Positions 9,301 to 14,403 of a stretch of 15,228 nucleotides of DNA are shown here, one piece after another. The number at the start of each line of letters is the position of its first letter. Positions within the stretch are counted from its first letter, which is position 1. The translations under genes and the position numbers were made by a program. The notes beneath the pieces are model-generated. The model had not been told where the DNA came from and did not search any database. It saw only the letters and a program-made list of their open reading frames with translations. This DNA comes from Phoronis ovalis (taxonomy: Eukaryota > Phoronida > Phoronidae): contig JAOXYB010022703.1 of the NCBI GenBank assembly GCA_028565635.1, positions 1,599-16,826 of the forward strand, in the 5' to 3' direction.

Positions 9301-11415
9301 TACTGTAGGCCATTATCTGAGATTGTTATGAATGCATTTGAAGGGTGTTTAAACAAATTCATCTGTTGGTCTCTAGGCCCACTCAAGAACAACTGGTGTA
9401 AAGATTACTGTGTTCTTAAACTGATTTACAATTTTTTTTTTCAAATCAAAATTATGCTGATTCCAAGGAAAATACATCTCGTTTCAGGCGATACATTGTA
9501 CTATAGCTTTGAATCTGATGGCAGTAACACAGACTGGGGTTACATGTTTACTGTCAGCGGTGGAGCAATTGGACGCTTTGATACTGGCTATATGATACTC
9601 AATGGTGTGCTAGAAAGCACGTCTGCTGTTAGGTAGGATCACAGAGTTTGTTTTAGAATTAATACTTGTCATTACAGGAGCACTGGTTTGGTAATGCTTA
9701 TTTATTCTTTAGTTACGTTATTGTAAGACAACATTTTTAGTGTTTATGTTCTTTGTACGAGGTCAAAGCTAATATGTTGTACTGTTTCAAATGGTTTTAC
9801 TGACCATGTAATCAACTTGTGTAATCAGCTATTTGTGGGATATTTGCTCATCAGGAGAAATGAAGTTAGGTTAAAAACATATTAGCATCTTGTTGATATT
9901 TCCAAAGCAATGCTAATGTTCTAGTCGTAACTTATCATGTATTTATCTGTGGATTTTTCAGTTGTTTGCCAGTGGATAAACTGTGGAGATCTTTAGTTTG
10001 TGTAGCATCCCAGCAAGTTGGACATCAAAGATTGAAAACAATTCAGCTCATGCTAAGGTTACTGCAGACTGAACTGAGGTAATAAATGTAGCCAGAAGAT
10101 TGTATGTGACTTATAGATAACATTTCAACTGTCTTATAACTAATGTGGACATATATTTTATATGTTGTGTTCAAAGGTATATATTGGGGCACTTCATTAA
10201 CTTTATTGTTTCCATAGAATTAAGGACTTGTTTGTTTATGATAAAGATACGATAGCAATACCAGAGTGAGTCTGTGTTGTTAGTGGTTCCCTCTTGGTGA
10301 GCATTTAATAATAATTAATTTAAAAAGTGACATGCATGGCAGAAGAATAAAGGATATTGATATAACTGTCTTGTTTATCTTTTTAGTGACGAGACTTCCA
10401 ATTCACCAAAGTTTAATTTAACTCTGCTTGCGCCACTGTGGAAATTGTACAGCAAACTATCAAGTGCTAATGTTGATAAAGGAGTTATCTTATCATCAGC
10501 TGTCAGAGCTATGACAGAACTCTTCCTAATGGCTGAAAATCTTGCTATTGTAAGTTACGAGTCCTTTGTATTCTTGTAATATCTAGTAATAATATGCCTC
10601 TGAGGAGAGTGTTAGTTTGCTACAGGAAATAGTCAACTATGTAAATAGATATTTTCAGTTATTCTTCTTTTCCTGTTGCCATTTTGGCTTCAATGTACAA
10701 AACAATAGATATAAATAGCTTGTTCAGTTAGCCTGCAGGTTGGGATCAATTGCTGCCCCATATGATACAGGACAATTGCTTTAACCATAATATCCATACT
10801 AAATCTGTTGGATATATATGTATGTAGGAAAATTTTTTGAGTGAACCACAACTTACAGCCCAATCAAAGACTGAGCAGTGAGATGAATATATTGCAAGCT
10901 CTAAGGTCTATTTCGTTATGTTATGTGGCAGGTGTCGACTCCCATATCACCTTGATTCGGGTAGACATCCTATCGTTAGAAAATTCCCCAGTTTAGAATG
11001 GGGTTGTCCACGTTTTTCCCTTGGTACACCAAAATAAACTAAATGTTTTTTGCGACACAACATGGTGAAATACACCTTAGGTGTCTTGGAAGAGAACAAA
11101 ATTGTTTGCCTAGGAAGCGATCCTAATCAATTTTACAATTCATCAGATTTGCCACACACCTCATGGTGCATGAACATAGCTCATTTGGTGCAGAAATGTG
11201 ACAATAGTTACTACAGACTGAGTTTATTCTTTATTTTTTAGAAATGGGATATCATCAATGAATATGCTGCCTCTCAACATGATTCGTTAAGTATTCAAAA
11301 ATTGTTTATACAGGGACTGGAAAATGTGGCAGCATTAGGACTTATGATAGGAATGCCAAATAAAGCAACAAAAGAATTTTTGGTAAAAAGGAAAGTGGAT
11401 GCCAAGAAAAAATAA
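157..11415 (+). CDS. ZZEF1: ZZEF1 orthologue, C-terminal part (spliced, 5' end outside window)
   Basis: Spliced coding region of a very large cytoplasmic or nuclear scaffold protein. Joining 408-601, 879-992, 1396-1439, 1838-2047, 2304-2419, 2661-2819, 3048-3232, 3401-3605, 3808-3923, 4233-4404, 4645-4788, 5136-5247, 5646-5830, 6021-6170, 6357-6457, 6907-7059, 7252-7420, 7597-7773, 8292-8488, 8867-8991, 9488-9632, 9962-10078, 10218-10265, 10387-10549 and 11242-11415 gives 3675 nt, open throughout and ending in TAA. Exons 157-361 and 7141-7206 can be added in frame. Two adjacent ZZ zinc fingers come first, then a helical region, then a CUB-like block (VHIPGASYLGIKFD, GDTLYY, DWGYMFTV), then a conserved helical C terminus. 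Order and spacing match vertebrate ZZEF1 as I remember it. In the human protein the ZZ domains are reported to bind histone H3 tails and SUMO; carrying that over here is inference. The N-terminal EF-hand and DOC-like regions lie upstream of the window. Confidence 0.93.
408..601 (+). CDS. ZZEF1: ZZEF1 exon E2: ZZ zinc finger 1
   Basis: The acceptor has a long pyrimidine tract ending TTTTTACAG; the donor is GTAAGA. The exon reads ACLFTAKFCDLL and then a complete ZZ-type zinc finger. Its metal ligands are CDGC (459-470), CMQC, the CAS-C pair after EDMDL, and the two His of GHTDEH (570-584). The cross-brace ZZ fold binds two zinc ions and recognises small protein motifs such as histone tails. All ligands are intact. 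The exon enters at phase 0 and leaves two bases of an Arg codon. Confidence 0.93.
879..992 (+). CDS. ZZEF1: ZZEF1 exon E3: ZZ zinc finger 2, main part
   Basis: The acceptor is TTTGTTGTAG and the donor GTCAGT. The exon encodes YKCDECSAFIAGTRIHC, then TVCEDFDLCLGC, directly after finger 1. The tandem ZZ arrangement with almost no linker is characteristic of ZZEF1. The last two His ligands are in the next exon, so the finger is split by an intron. Phases match on both sides (completes AGG, leaves GG). Confidence 0.93.
993..1395 (+). other. Intron E3-E4 (403 nt)
   Basis: AT-rich intron splitting ZZ finger 2. Nothing beyond the splice sites was recognised. A minus-strand open frame (1146-1334) is low-complexity and looks like chance. 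Confidence 0.85.
1396..1439 (+). CDS. ZZEF1: ZZEF1 exon E4: small exon closing ZZ finger 2
   Basis: A 44-nt exon after TTATCTTGCAG with donor GTAAGT. It encodes GHSADHEVTKFKLVK, supplying the HSADH zinc ligands (1397-1411) that complete ZZ finger 2. Its length is not a multiple of three, so skipping it would both break the finger and shift the frame. Confidence 0.88.
1440..1837 (+). other. Intron E4-E5 (398 nt)
   Basis: AT-rich sequence bounded by GTAAGT and TTATTTCAG. Nothing further was recognised. Confidence 0.85.
1838..2047 (+). CDS. ZZEF1: ZZEF1 exon E5
   Basis: The acceptor is TTATTTCAG and the donor GTAATA. The exon encodes a Ser/Thr-rich linker and then a hydrophobic helical stretch (HVWLQFSALTLSLTGLVYC), followed by repeated Leu and Cys. 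It corresponds to the helical segment after the ZZ pair in vertebrate ZZEF1, including the conserved Trp-Leu-x-Phe. It reads as a buried helix in a soluble repeat domain rather than a membrane span; that is inference. Confidence 0.88.
2304..2419 (+). CDS. ZZEF1: ZZEF1 exon E6
   Basis: The acceptor is CTATACAG and the donor GTTTAT (a weak +3 to +6). The exon encodes a short linker, then EEAFAEHSQERIMGLLGATI. That matches the conserved 'F-A-E-x-S-Q-x-R-I-x-G-L-L' helix of the family. The exon completes a Asp codon and leaves in phase 0. Confidence 0.9.
2661..2819 (+). CDS. ZZEF1: ZZEF1 exon E7
   Basis: 159 nt, phase 0 at both ends (53 codons), after TTTGTTACAG and before GTAACT. It encodes a helical repeat-like segment ending HMAIGLLARLFQRIT, corresponding to the family's 'T-L-G-L-L-G-Q-L' helix. 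The open frame continues past the donor into the intron to 2879; that tail is not coding. Confidence 0.88.
3048..3232 (+). CDS. ZZEF1: ZZEF1 exon E8
   Basis: The acceptor is TTGTTTTAG and the donor GTATGT. The exon encodes IHSIDVTLPPLMSKKDK, then a Lys/Ala-rich amphipathic helix (EAAELHIAALKYLTQIKDRF), ending MKKYKGG. It enters at phase 0 and leaves AG. The open frame running on to 3266 is intron read-through. Confidence 0.87.
3401..3605 (+). CDS. ZZEF1: ZZEF1 exon E9, includes acidic linker
   Basis: The acceptor is TTCACTTGCAG and the donor GTAAGT. The first half is a helical segment (SIVSELFEGCADLLKGFDAF). The second half is a low-complexity linker rich in Asp, Lys and Ser, with repeated 'KDGDVKDATESK'-type units. 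It is probably disordered and not conserved in sequence. Confidence 0.87.
3808..3923 (+). CDS. ZZEF1: ZZEF1 exon E10
   Basis: The acceptor is TTGCTAACTAG and the donor GTAATA. The exon continues the acidic linker (VLEEDDIIVDMSKPLED) and returns to ordered sequence with VVEFLFSFGASCLE. This aligns with the family's 'L-L-F-S-L-G-A-V-C-L-D' helix. It leaves AG, which completes an Arg codon in the next exon. Confidence 0.9.
4233..4404 (+). CDS. ZZEF1: ZZEF1 exon E11
   Basis: The acceptor is TTGTACCTCCAG and the donor GTATGC. The exon encodes SGLDWACSVANILQ, matching the family's 'V-G-L-D-W-A-C-S-M-A' block, then WRDLLLQHIDQSVNR and FALFVLAGFPE. It is one of the most recognisable conserved segments and a strong anchor for the ZZEF1 call. 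Confidence 0.93.
4645..4788 (+). CDS. ZZEF1: ZZEF1 exon E12
   Basis: 144 nt, phase 0 at both ends, with donor GTAAGT. It encodes VMPVGARVKYQRDSS, then AIVLKHFTGKHQAD, then VVDCKTRKRVT. The predicted beta-rich block corresponds to the family's 'I-I-L-K-H-F-T ... V-D-V-K-T-R-K-R' segment. I do not recognise a named domain; it has the look of a small beta-barrel interaction module. Confidence 0.93.
4789..5135 (+). other. Intron E12-E13 (347 nt)
   Basis: AT-rich sequence bounded by GTAAGT and TTGCTTTAG. A short local inverted repeat around TAGTACTGTACAGTAGTA (near 5030) is the only structure noticed. Confidence 0.8.
5136..5247 (+). CDS. ZZEF1: ZZEF1 exon E13
   Basis: The acceptor is TTTGCTTTAG and the donor GTGAGG. 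The exon encodes IDDDLIEVISHDALVLQDKH, then a helix ending ISKMKQ. It follows the conserved 'K-T-R-K-R' block directly, as in the vertebrate protein. It leaves one base (G) completing a Gly codon. The open frame past the donor to 5345 is intron. Confidence 0.87.
5248..5645 (+). other. Intron E13-E14 (398 nt)
   Basis: Bounded by GTGAGG and ATATTGCAG. Open frames inside it (plus strand to 5345; minus strand 5566-5748) are read-through and the shadow of exon E14. Nothing else was recognised. Confidence 0.8.
5646..5830 (+). CDS. ZZEF1: ZZEF1 exon E14
   Basis: The acceptor is ATATTGCAG and the donor GTGAGA. The exon encodes VESLWVLSLCLKALLKSVDF and, at its end, SKQGTGFSKQWLTKDLE. Both align with conserved ZZEF1 blocks ('W-V-L-S-L-x-L-K-G-L' and 'K-G-T-G-F-S-K-x-W-L-x-R-D-L-E'). 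Confidence 0.94.
6021..6170 (+). CDS. ZZEF1: ZZEF1 exon E15
   Basis: 150 nt, phase 0 at both ends, after ATATTTTCAG and before GTGAAG. It begins ILSLMLYSRDSD (the family's 'I-L-S-I-M-L-Y-S-S'), passes an acidic spacer with an uninterrupted run of five Asp (SGDDDDDFRD), and ends DPWKDLDDTARMCFQ. Confidence 0.93.
6357..6457 (+). CDS. ZZEF1: ZZEF1 exon E16
   Basis: The acceptor is ATGGTTTCAG and the donor GTAAGT. The exon encodes TLHEHLDIPVSVLRAIYDSN and then KDLLVVIQG. It matches the conserved 'A-P-L-H-I-L-R-A-I-Y-E' helix. It leaves AA, which completes Asn in the next exon. Confidence 0.92.
6732..6812 (+). repeat. Perfect 27-bp tandem repeat, three copies
   Basis: Three identical head-to-tail 27-bp units (6732-6758, 6759-6785, 6786-6812) lie in the intron between E16 and E17. 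Each unit begins AATAACATAACATAAAGG and ends ATTATTATC. Matching stops abruptly at both flanks. A hairpin (6607-6614 with 6633-6640) followed by a ten-base A run lies about 90 nt upstream in the same intron. Identity of the copies suggests recent expansion. Confidence 0.97.
6907..7059 (+). CDS. ZZEF1: ZZEF1 exon E17
   Basis: The acceptor is ATATTTTCAG and the donor GTACTA. The exon encodes LEGGRFNPSESIKELARTWE, then SGVKESQEATAADRIIDMG and LQDISALPVAV. The 'I-x-x-L-A-x-x-W' helix is shared with vertebrate ZZEF1. It leaves AG, compatible with C as first base of either downstream exon (7141 or 7252). Confidence 0.9.
7141..7206 (+). CDS. ZZEF1: Possible optional ZZEF1 exon E18 (66 nt, in frame)
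   Basis: A strong pyrimidine tract ending TTTTATTTAG is followed by a coding-looking 22-codon stretch (YENIQICDDVEEQTVRNANE) ending at donor GTGAAC. Phases match both neighbours, so the exon can be included or skipped without a frameshift. Inclusion requires a downstream intron of only 45 nt (7207-7251). If the acceptor is used but the donor is not, TGA at 7208-7210 ends the protein. Skipping it gives a length closer to the vertebrate protein, so it may be absent, optional or mis-called. Confidence 0.42.
7252..7420 (+). CDS. ZZEF1: ZZEF1 exon E19
   Basis: The acceptor is TTATGTTTTAG and the donor GTATAT. The exon encodes an acidic start (EVETATEDTCEHQQK), then a Lys-rich helix (KEKKAASAKLLKKELEVQGK) and ASKEYLSK. 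It aligns with the family's basic 'S-A-A-L-L-H-K-E-L ... V-R-D-Y-L-F-R' helix. The open frame runs upstream to 7235 and past the donor to 7492; both extensions are intron. Confidence 0.9.
7597..7773 (+). CDS. ZZEF1: ZZEF1 exon E20
   Basis: 177 nt, phase 0 at both ends, with donor GTAAGA. It encodes VNIAACILYARQLLLSLLAE, then WPSSSQSITAELL and CILDMLKSSD. The 'Y-A-R-x-x-L-x-S-L-L-A-E-W-P' block is a hallmark of ZZEF1. Confidence 0.95.
8136..8269. repeat. Imperfect inverted repeat (quasi-palindrome) in intron
   Basis: In the 518-nt E20-E21 intron, CTTAG at 8136 and TCTAATTGGTTA (8148-8159) pair with TAGCCAATTAGA (8244-8255; 11 of 12) and CTAAG (8265-8269). Nested inside is an exact hairpin, ATTGGTTAA (8151-8159) with TTAACCAAT (8170-8178). 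It could be a decayed short inverted-repeat element. No target-site duplication was identified and AT-rich chance pairing is possible. Confidence 0.35.
8292..8488 (+). CDS. ZZEF1: ZZEF1 exon E21: start of CUB-like block
   Basis: The acceptor is TATTCTTCTAG and the donor GTTTGT. A helix (VILNVLHHCEEDDLIHIVNT) is followed by ESEHNYKNNTHFEDVVHIPG and ASYLGIKFD. The 'S-x-H-x-Y-x-N-N-T-x-F-E-D-x-V-H-I-P-G-A' signature opens a CUB-like beta-sandwich found in ZZEF1 and some very large ubiquitin-ligase-type proteins. It leaves AG. The open frame past the donor to 8588 is intron. Confidence 0.95.
8489..8866 (+). other. Intron E21-E22 (378 nt)
   Basis: AT-rich intron inside the CUB-like block, bounded by GTTTGT and CATACTATAG. 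No element was recognised; a weak C/D-box-like pairing was examined and rejected. Confidence 0.8.
8867..8991 (+). CDS. ZZEF1: ZZEF1 exon E22: CUB-like block, middle
   Basis: The acceptor is CATACTATAG and the donor GTAAGG. The exon encodes CATESNMDELVLATSKDLSQ, then NNFKDFEVP. It carries the conserved 'C-x-T-E ... D-E-L' and 'F-x-G/P ... W/F-K-D-F-E-L-P' positions of the family. It leaves G, which starts the GDTLYY motif of the next exon. Confidence 0.94.
8992..9487 (+). other. Intron E22-E23 (496 nt)
   Basis: Bounded by GTAAGG and CTCGTTTCAG. It contains a read-through open frame from 9328 and no recognisable repeat or RNA gene. Confidence 0.8.
9488..9632 (+). CDS. ZZEF1: ZZEF1 exon E23: CUB-like block, end
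   Basis: The acceptor is CTCGTTTCAG and the donor GTAGGA. The exon encodes DTLYYSFESDGSNTDWGYMF, then TVSGGAIGRFDTGYMILNGV. It is close to the vertebrate 'D-T-L-Y-Y-R-F-T-S-D-x-S-N-T-E-W-G-Y-K-F-T-V' segment. An upstream open frame from 9328 reads through the intron and is not coding. Confidence 0.95.
9962..10078 (+). CDS. ZZEF1: ZZEF1 exon E24
   Basis: The acceptor is GGATTTTTCAG and the donor GTAATA. The exon encodes CLPVDKLWRSLVCVASQQVG, then HQRLKTIQLMLRLLQTEL. The 'T-G-H-Q-R-L-K-A-I-H-L-L-L-K' block of ZZEF1 is clear here. It leaves AG. Confidence 0.94.
10218..10265 (+). CDS. ZZEF1: ZZEF1 small exon E25 (48 nt, frame-preserving)
   Basis: The acceptor is TTTCCATAG and the donor a near-perfect GTGAGT. 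The exon encodes IKDLFVYDKDTIAIP between conserved blocks. It keeps phase on both sides, so skipping it joins AG to T (Ser) and leaves the frame intact. The insertion is not obvious in vertebrate ZZEF1, where the flanking blocks sit closer. It may be a lineage-specific or alternatively used exon. Confidence 0.75.
10387..10549 (+). CDS. ZZEF1: ZZEF1 exon E26
   Basis: The acceptor is ATCTTTTTAG and the donor GTAAGT. The exon encodes DETSNSPKFNLTLLAPLWKL, then GVILSSAVRAMTELFLMAEN. It matches 'C-D-L-T-L-L-K-P-L-W' and 'A-L-T-E-L-F-F-V-T-E-N' of the family. It leaves in phase 0. Confidence 0.94.
10550..11241 (+). other. Intron E26-E27 (692 nt), longest in the gene
   Basis: Bounded by GTAAGT and TTTATTTTTTAG. 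The middle (about 10930-11040) is less AT-rich than other introns and includes a CCCCA/TGGGG hairpin (10986-11003). From about 11062 an open stretch runs in the frame of the last exon and ends at the TAG of the acceptor. I recognise no gene or transposon in it. Confidence 0.75.
11242..11415 (+). CDS. ZZEF1: ZZEF1 last exon E27 with stop codon
   Basis: The acceptor is CTTTATTTTTTAG. The exon encodes WDIINEYAASQHDSLSIQKL, then GLENVAALGLMIGMPNKATK and a Lys-rich tail (FLVKRKVDAKKK) before TAA at 11413-11415. The 'A-L-Q-N-I-A-A-I-S-L-A-I-N-Y-P-N-K-A-T' ending of vertebrate ZZEF1 is recognisable. The basic tail differs and could act as a nuclear localisation signal; that is inference. Confidence 0.94.
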   Translation, partial: KWDIINEYAASQHDSLSIQKLFIQGLENVAALGLMIGMPNKATKEFLVKRKVDAKKK

Positions 11416-11746
11416 GTTATGCGTGTAAGAGTTGTAGTGCTCTAAAATTTTGTATATTGTTGCTGTTGCAAGTCAGATATTTAAATAACAGCCTTCTTTT
11501 GCACAACTAAGGTGTGCTATGTATGTATATGATCTGTGTTTAATTGTGTAATATTTAAATTGTGAATTATAAAAAAATGAATCATGTGAATACACTGATC
11601 TAATGCAAAGCTGATTTGATATGTTCAAAAAGTCATAATATTTTTACCAGATCAAAAATTTTACAACATTTGGTCTTAATTGATACTTACTTCTTAAATA
11701 CACTGTATTAATGTAATCTCTTCAAAATAATTTGCACCTGTTGCAG

Positions 11747-11752
11747 AATAAA
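11747..11752 (+). promoter_or_regulatory. Candidate poly(A) signal for ZZEF1
   Basis: AATAAA lies 332 nt after the ZZEF1 stop and is the first canonical hexamer on the plus strand. A second AATAAA is at 11881-11886. Which one is used cannot be told from sequence. Confidence 0.5.
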
Positions 11753-12307
11753 ATTTTTAGAAATCTAACACAAAAAAATTAAAACCATGCTTTACATCAT
11801 CTTAAATAACAATACTTAATGAGTCTTTACTCTTAGCAGTACACTTGCATAATTAAATCTACTATTATTATAGTAGTACTAATAAAATGTATCTTATGTA
11901 CAAAGTATTTACAATCATATGAAAATAAGCACCAACATTTGTCTTCTGTAACCACATGGACAAAAAATAGTTTAAAGTTCTTACTCCGTCTTATAAAAAC
12001 AACACAAGCACACTTAGTGTTAATATATAAGAATAACAATACTTTACACAACACTTACATCGGGCAAAATCAAAATATGGTGATTTCATCACGCAACTTG
12101 TTCAAAGCTCCTTATCACTGTATAATAGTAAATAATTAAGTACAGATCTAGTGAACTGATGGCCATTTTAAACACAGCAAACACTTTCCAGTTTAGATGA
12201 CCAACCTCAAGACATAATCACTGTCTAAACAAATCTAAGAGTTGACCAAATTTTGATGCTGTAATAGCACCAGGGAAATGCAGATTAACAGTGAACACAT
12301 GGTTAAA

Positions 12308-12313
12308 TTTAAT
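12308..12313 (-). promoter_or_regulatory. Candidate poly(A) signal for fringe (ATTAAA)
   Basis: TTTAAT on the plus strand reads ATTAAA on the minus strand, about 375 nt after the fringe stop. I found no canonical AATAAA on the minus strand between 11416 and 12688, so this common variant is the best candidate; confidence is low. Confidence 0.3.
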
Positions 12314-12688
12314 ACACACATGAACTTAAACAGAGATTTCTGCAGAGATTAAAATTGTGTATGTCATCAACAATATATAATTAGCACATTTATGGGTCCA
12401 TGTTTGAAAAGGAGTAGAAAAATTCTAAAATTTTACTAAAACAGTCTATAGATTAGGTGTAACAGTACTGACATCATTCACTTGTAACACAAACATAATG
12501 GGGCAAACTGAGTTCTTGTTTTGGCCACAGGTATCTGTTATTAATTTTGGCAGTTGGCCGACATGCTGTAACAGTTACCAGTCTGCAACAAAATCTGAAC
12601 ATGGATGACAAAATGTGTTTATCAACACTCCTTTGAATATCTTCTCTCAGTATCCCTGAGCTTGTATTGTGAACCTAAGAGTGACATG

Positions 12689-12752
12689 CTACCTAATTTT
12701 CACTGGACATTCATGCATTTCTGGGTAGAGATGGCAGTGAGCGGATTTAAAC
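12689..12752 (-). CDS. fng: Fringe last exon with stop codon
   Basis: After TATTTTAG the exon encodes [20 protein letters not shown], followed by TAG (12689-12691). The 'H-C-H-L-Y-P ... C-P' ending, with its paired cysteines, closes the catalytic domain in Fringe proteins, so the C terminus is complete. Confidence 0.94.
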
Positions 12753-14403
12753 CTAAAATACAATGTTAATGAATTAAGAATCAAAAAATACGTTACAAAG
12801 CACAATATTGCAAAACACAATCTCCGTATACTTTGTATAACATTTGTATACTGGTAATGAGCAAGATGAAACTATTAAAATACTTGGGTGATCTGATTTT
12901 TGGACAGTTTATAATTTGTATGAAGAGCAAATAATAAGTATGTTCTAATGTTACCTAGTCTGATCTTCACTATCTGGAAATATTAATGGAACATCAAGAA
13001 TATTGCCTTTACCACTTGGGTAAGAATAGCTGAACGTCACCTGAAAATAGTACAAAATATTTTCAATTAACTTAATGCAACACGTTTCACAAATCTAAAG
13101 AATACTGGAAAACCTTACTTATCTATGACCCGTCATTCAAGAACCAATAGCAAATTACACTTAGGAAAAGAAAATTGGCGATAAATAGACTGAAAAGTCA
13201 TTATGTTAATAGTGACATACCATACACTGTTAAAGAAAACATCAAATTCAAAGTGCTTCCTTAAATTGGCCATGACACACTAACACATTACCTGTTGATT
13301 AAGATTATGTTTTTTTATGACCCATAGAGCTTCTAAATGGGAATGGAATGTTGAAATAGTAGTCAGTTTTTTACCAAGCTGGTGTGCTACAAGATAAAAA
13401 TATTCCATTAACAAGGACTTGAGATAAATCTGCACAAGATTTAGTCATAAAGTATCTTGAATTGCAAATCAATAAAGCAGCCATATATACTTATAACAAA
13501 AATAGAGGCTGTACATAAATGGAATTACTGCTCAGCTAGAAGATTGCTTTTTTTTATTGTATTGTACCAAATCGTATGCATCATTGTTCAACTGTTTACA
13601 GTCATAGCATATTGCACTTACTGATAATATAACCAACAGTACAATCATCTGGAAGACGAATTTTTTCACCAACTAGCTGGAAATTCCCATCTCTATAATT
13701 ACAACAGAAATCAATAAAATCAAAGAAAATAAGGTCTATGTATGTTAGCTTATTCTGTACATTAGTGATTAACAGAACTGTAGCAACAGTCTGGATAAAT
13801 CAGTAAGCTAATGCATAGAGAAAAAGTGCTTGTATTGTTATTTTGAATAAAAACTAATTTAAGACATTAAAATTATGTTTAAACTTCTAAAAGATCTGTT
13901 CATCAAAACATAGGCACTTGAAACACTTCTTCAAGTTATTCGTAGTGTAAAATAGATTTCTCACCTAACAAATGGAATCATCTTCCTCGCTAATCCACGG
14001 CTAATGCAGAATCCAGCACCACCAGTAGCAAACCAAAAAGATAATAAACTCTGGAAGACAATAATAGAACAGCACTACACAAATTTAGTTCACTCCCACT
14101 GAGATTCCTCTACCTTGTTGAAATACCTGCAACTTGCTGCATGCTCATGACTGACAATATAATAACACAAGTTTTCATGATTTCATAAATGACACTGGCA
14201 ATTAATTGGGCAAAAGGAAGAAAAATTGTTTCCACTTAGAAGAAGTTTCACTAACCTTAGGATCCTCCTTGTCAATAATCTGAATTGGATGCTGAAGACT
14301 GGGTTTTCCAAGATACCAGCTTCCTGTATGATTATATTTTTTTAGGACTCTGATAAGCTGTGGCACATTAAGGTATGTATCATCGTCAACATGACAAAAC
14401 CAT
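12689..14403 (-). CDS. fng: Fringe, O-fucosylpeptide beta-1,3-GlcNAc transferase, C-terminal half (spliced)
   Basis: Fringe is a Golgi type II membrane enzyme that adds GlcNAc in beta-1,3 linkage to O-fucose on Notch EGF repeats, tuning Notch responses to Delta and Serrate/Jagged. Joining complement 14256-14403, 13965-14050, 13622-13692, 13292-13386, 12955-13040 and 12689-12752 gives 550 nt, open to TAG, about 182 residues. Fringe signatures run in order: WFCHVDDD (metal-binding DDD), [43 protein letters not shown], and a [12 protein letters not shown] terminus with family cysteines. Length from the DDD motif to the end matches known fringes. RLPDDC with FHSHLE argues against the related C1GalT and B3GLCT enzymes. 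Exons for the transmembrane anchor and N-terminal half lie beyond 15228. The gene is convergent with ZZEF1. Confidence 0.95.
12955..13040 (-). CDS. fng: Fringe exon, VTFSY block
   Basis: The acceptor is CTATTTTCAG and the donor GTAACA. The exon encodes [20 protein letters not shown] and FPDSEDQT. It matches the family's 'Q-V-T-L-S-Y' strand, followed by a divergent loop. It leaves AG. Confidence 0.93.
13292..13386 (-). CDS. fng: Fringe exon, FHSHLE block
   Basis: The acceptor is TTTATCTTGTAG and the donor GTAATG. The exon encodes [20 protein letters not shown], then [17 protein letters not shown] is diagnostic of Fringe. The exon completes a Thr codon and leaves in phase 0. Confidence 0.94.
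13622..13692 (-). CDS. fng: Fringe exon, [11 protein letters not shown] block
   Basis: A 71-nt exon encoding [20 protein letters not shown] and YII, with donor GTAAGT. Of two adjacent AGs only the one giving a start at 13692 keeps the frame. The Asp pair of RLPDDC includes the proposed catalytic base of fringe enzymes. Confidence 0.93.
13965..14050 (-). CDS. fng: Fringe exon, WFATGGAGF block
   Basis: The acceptor is ATTGTCTTCCAG and the donor GTGAGA on the minus strand. The exon encodes [20 protein letters not shown] and ARKMIPFV. The '[10 protein letters not shown]' motif is the nucleotide-sugar and acceptor-side core of Fringe. It enters at phase 0 and leaves AG. Confidence 0.95.
14256..14403 (-). 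CDS. fng: Fringe exon with catalytic DDD motif
   Basis: The acceptor (minus strand) is CTTTTCTACAG and the donor GTTAGT. The exon encodes [20 protein letters not shown], then a YNHTGS sequon (possible N-glycosylation), WYLGKPS, and [10 protein letters not shown]. The DDD (14379-14387) coordinates manganese and UDP-GlcNAc in this family. The first base completes a codon from an upstream exon outside the window. Open frame on either side (14202-14534) is intron. Confidence 0.95.

Larger units (their letters stand above)
11416..12688. other. Convergent intergenic region holding both 3' UTRs
   Basis: 1273 nt between the ZZEF1 TAA and the fringe TAG. AT-rich, with no credible coding sequence: the open frames on either strand (11833-12054 minus, 11939-12139 plus) overlap each other and are low-complexity. 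Both transcripts must terminate here, so the region should contain two cleavage sites and perhaps overlapping 3' UTRs. Confidence 0.85.

Noticed and set aside
10930-10945. B-box-like GTGTCGACTCC suggesting a tRNA-derived SINE or tRNA
   Set aside because: No A box at suitable spacing and no tRNA arms can be folded around it.
11833-12139. Overlapping open frames on both strands in the intergenic region
   Set aside because: They overlap each other antisense, are low in complexity, and sit where both 3' UTRs are expected.
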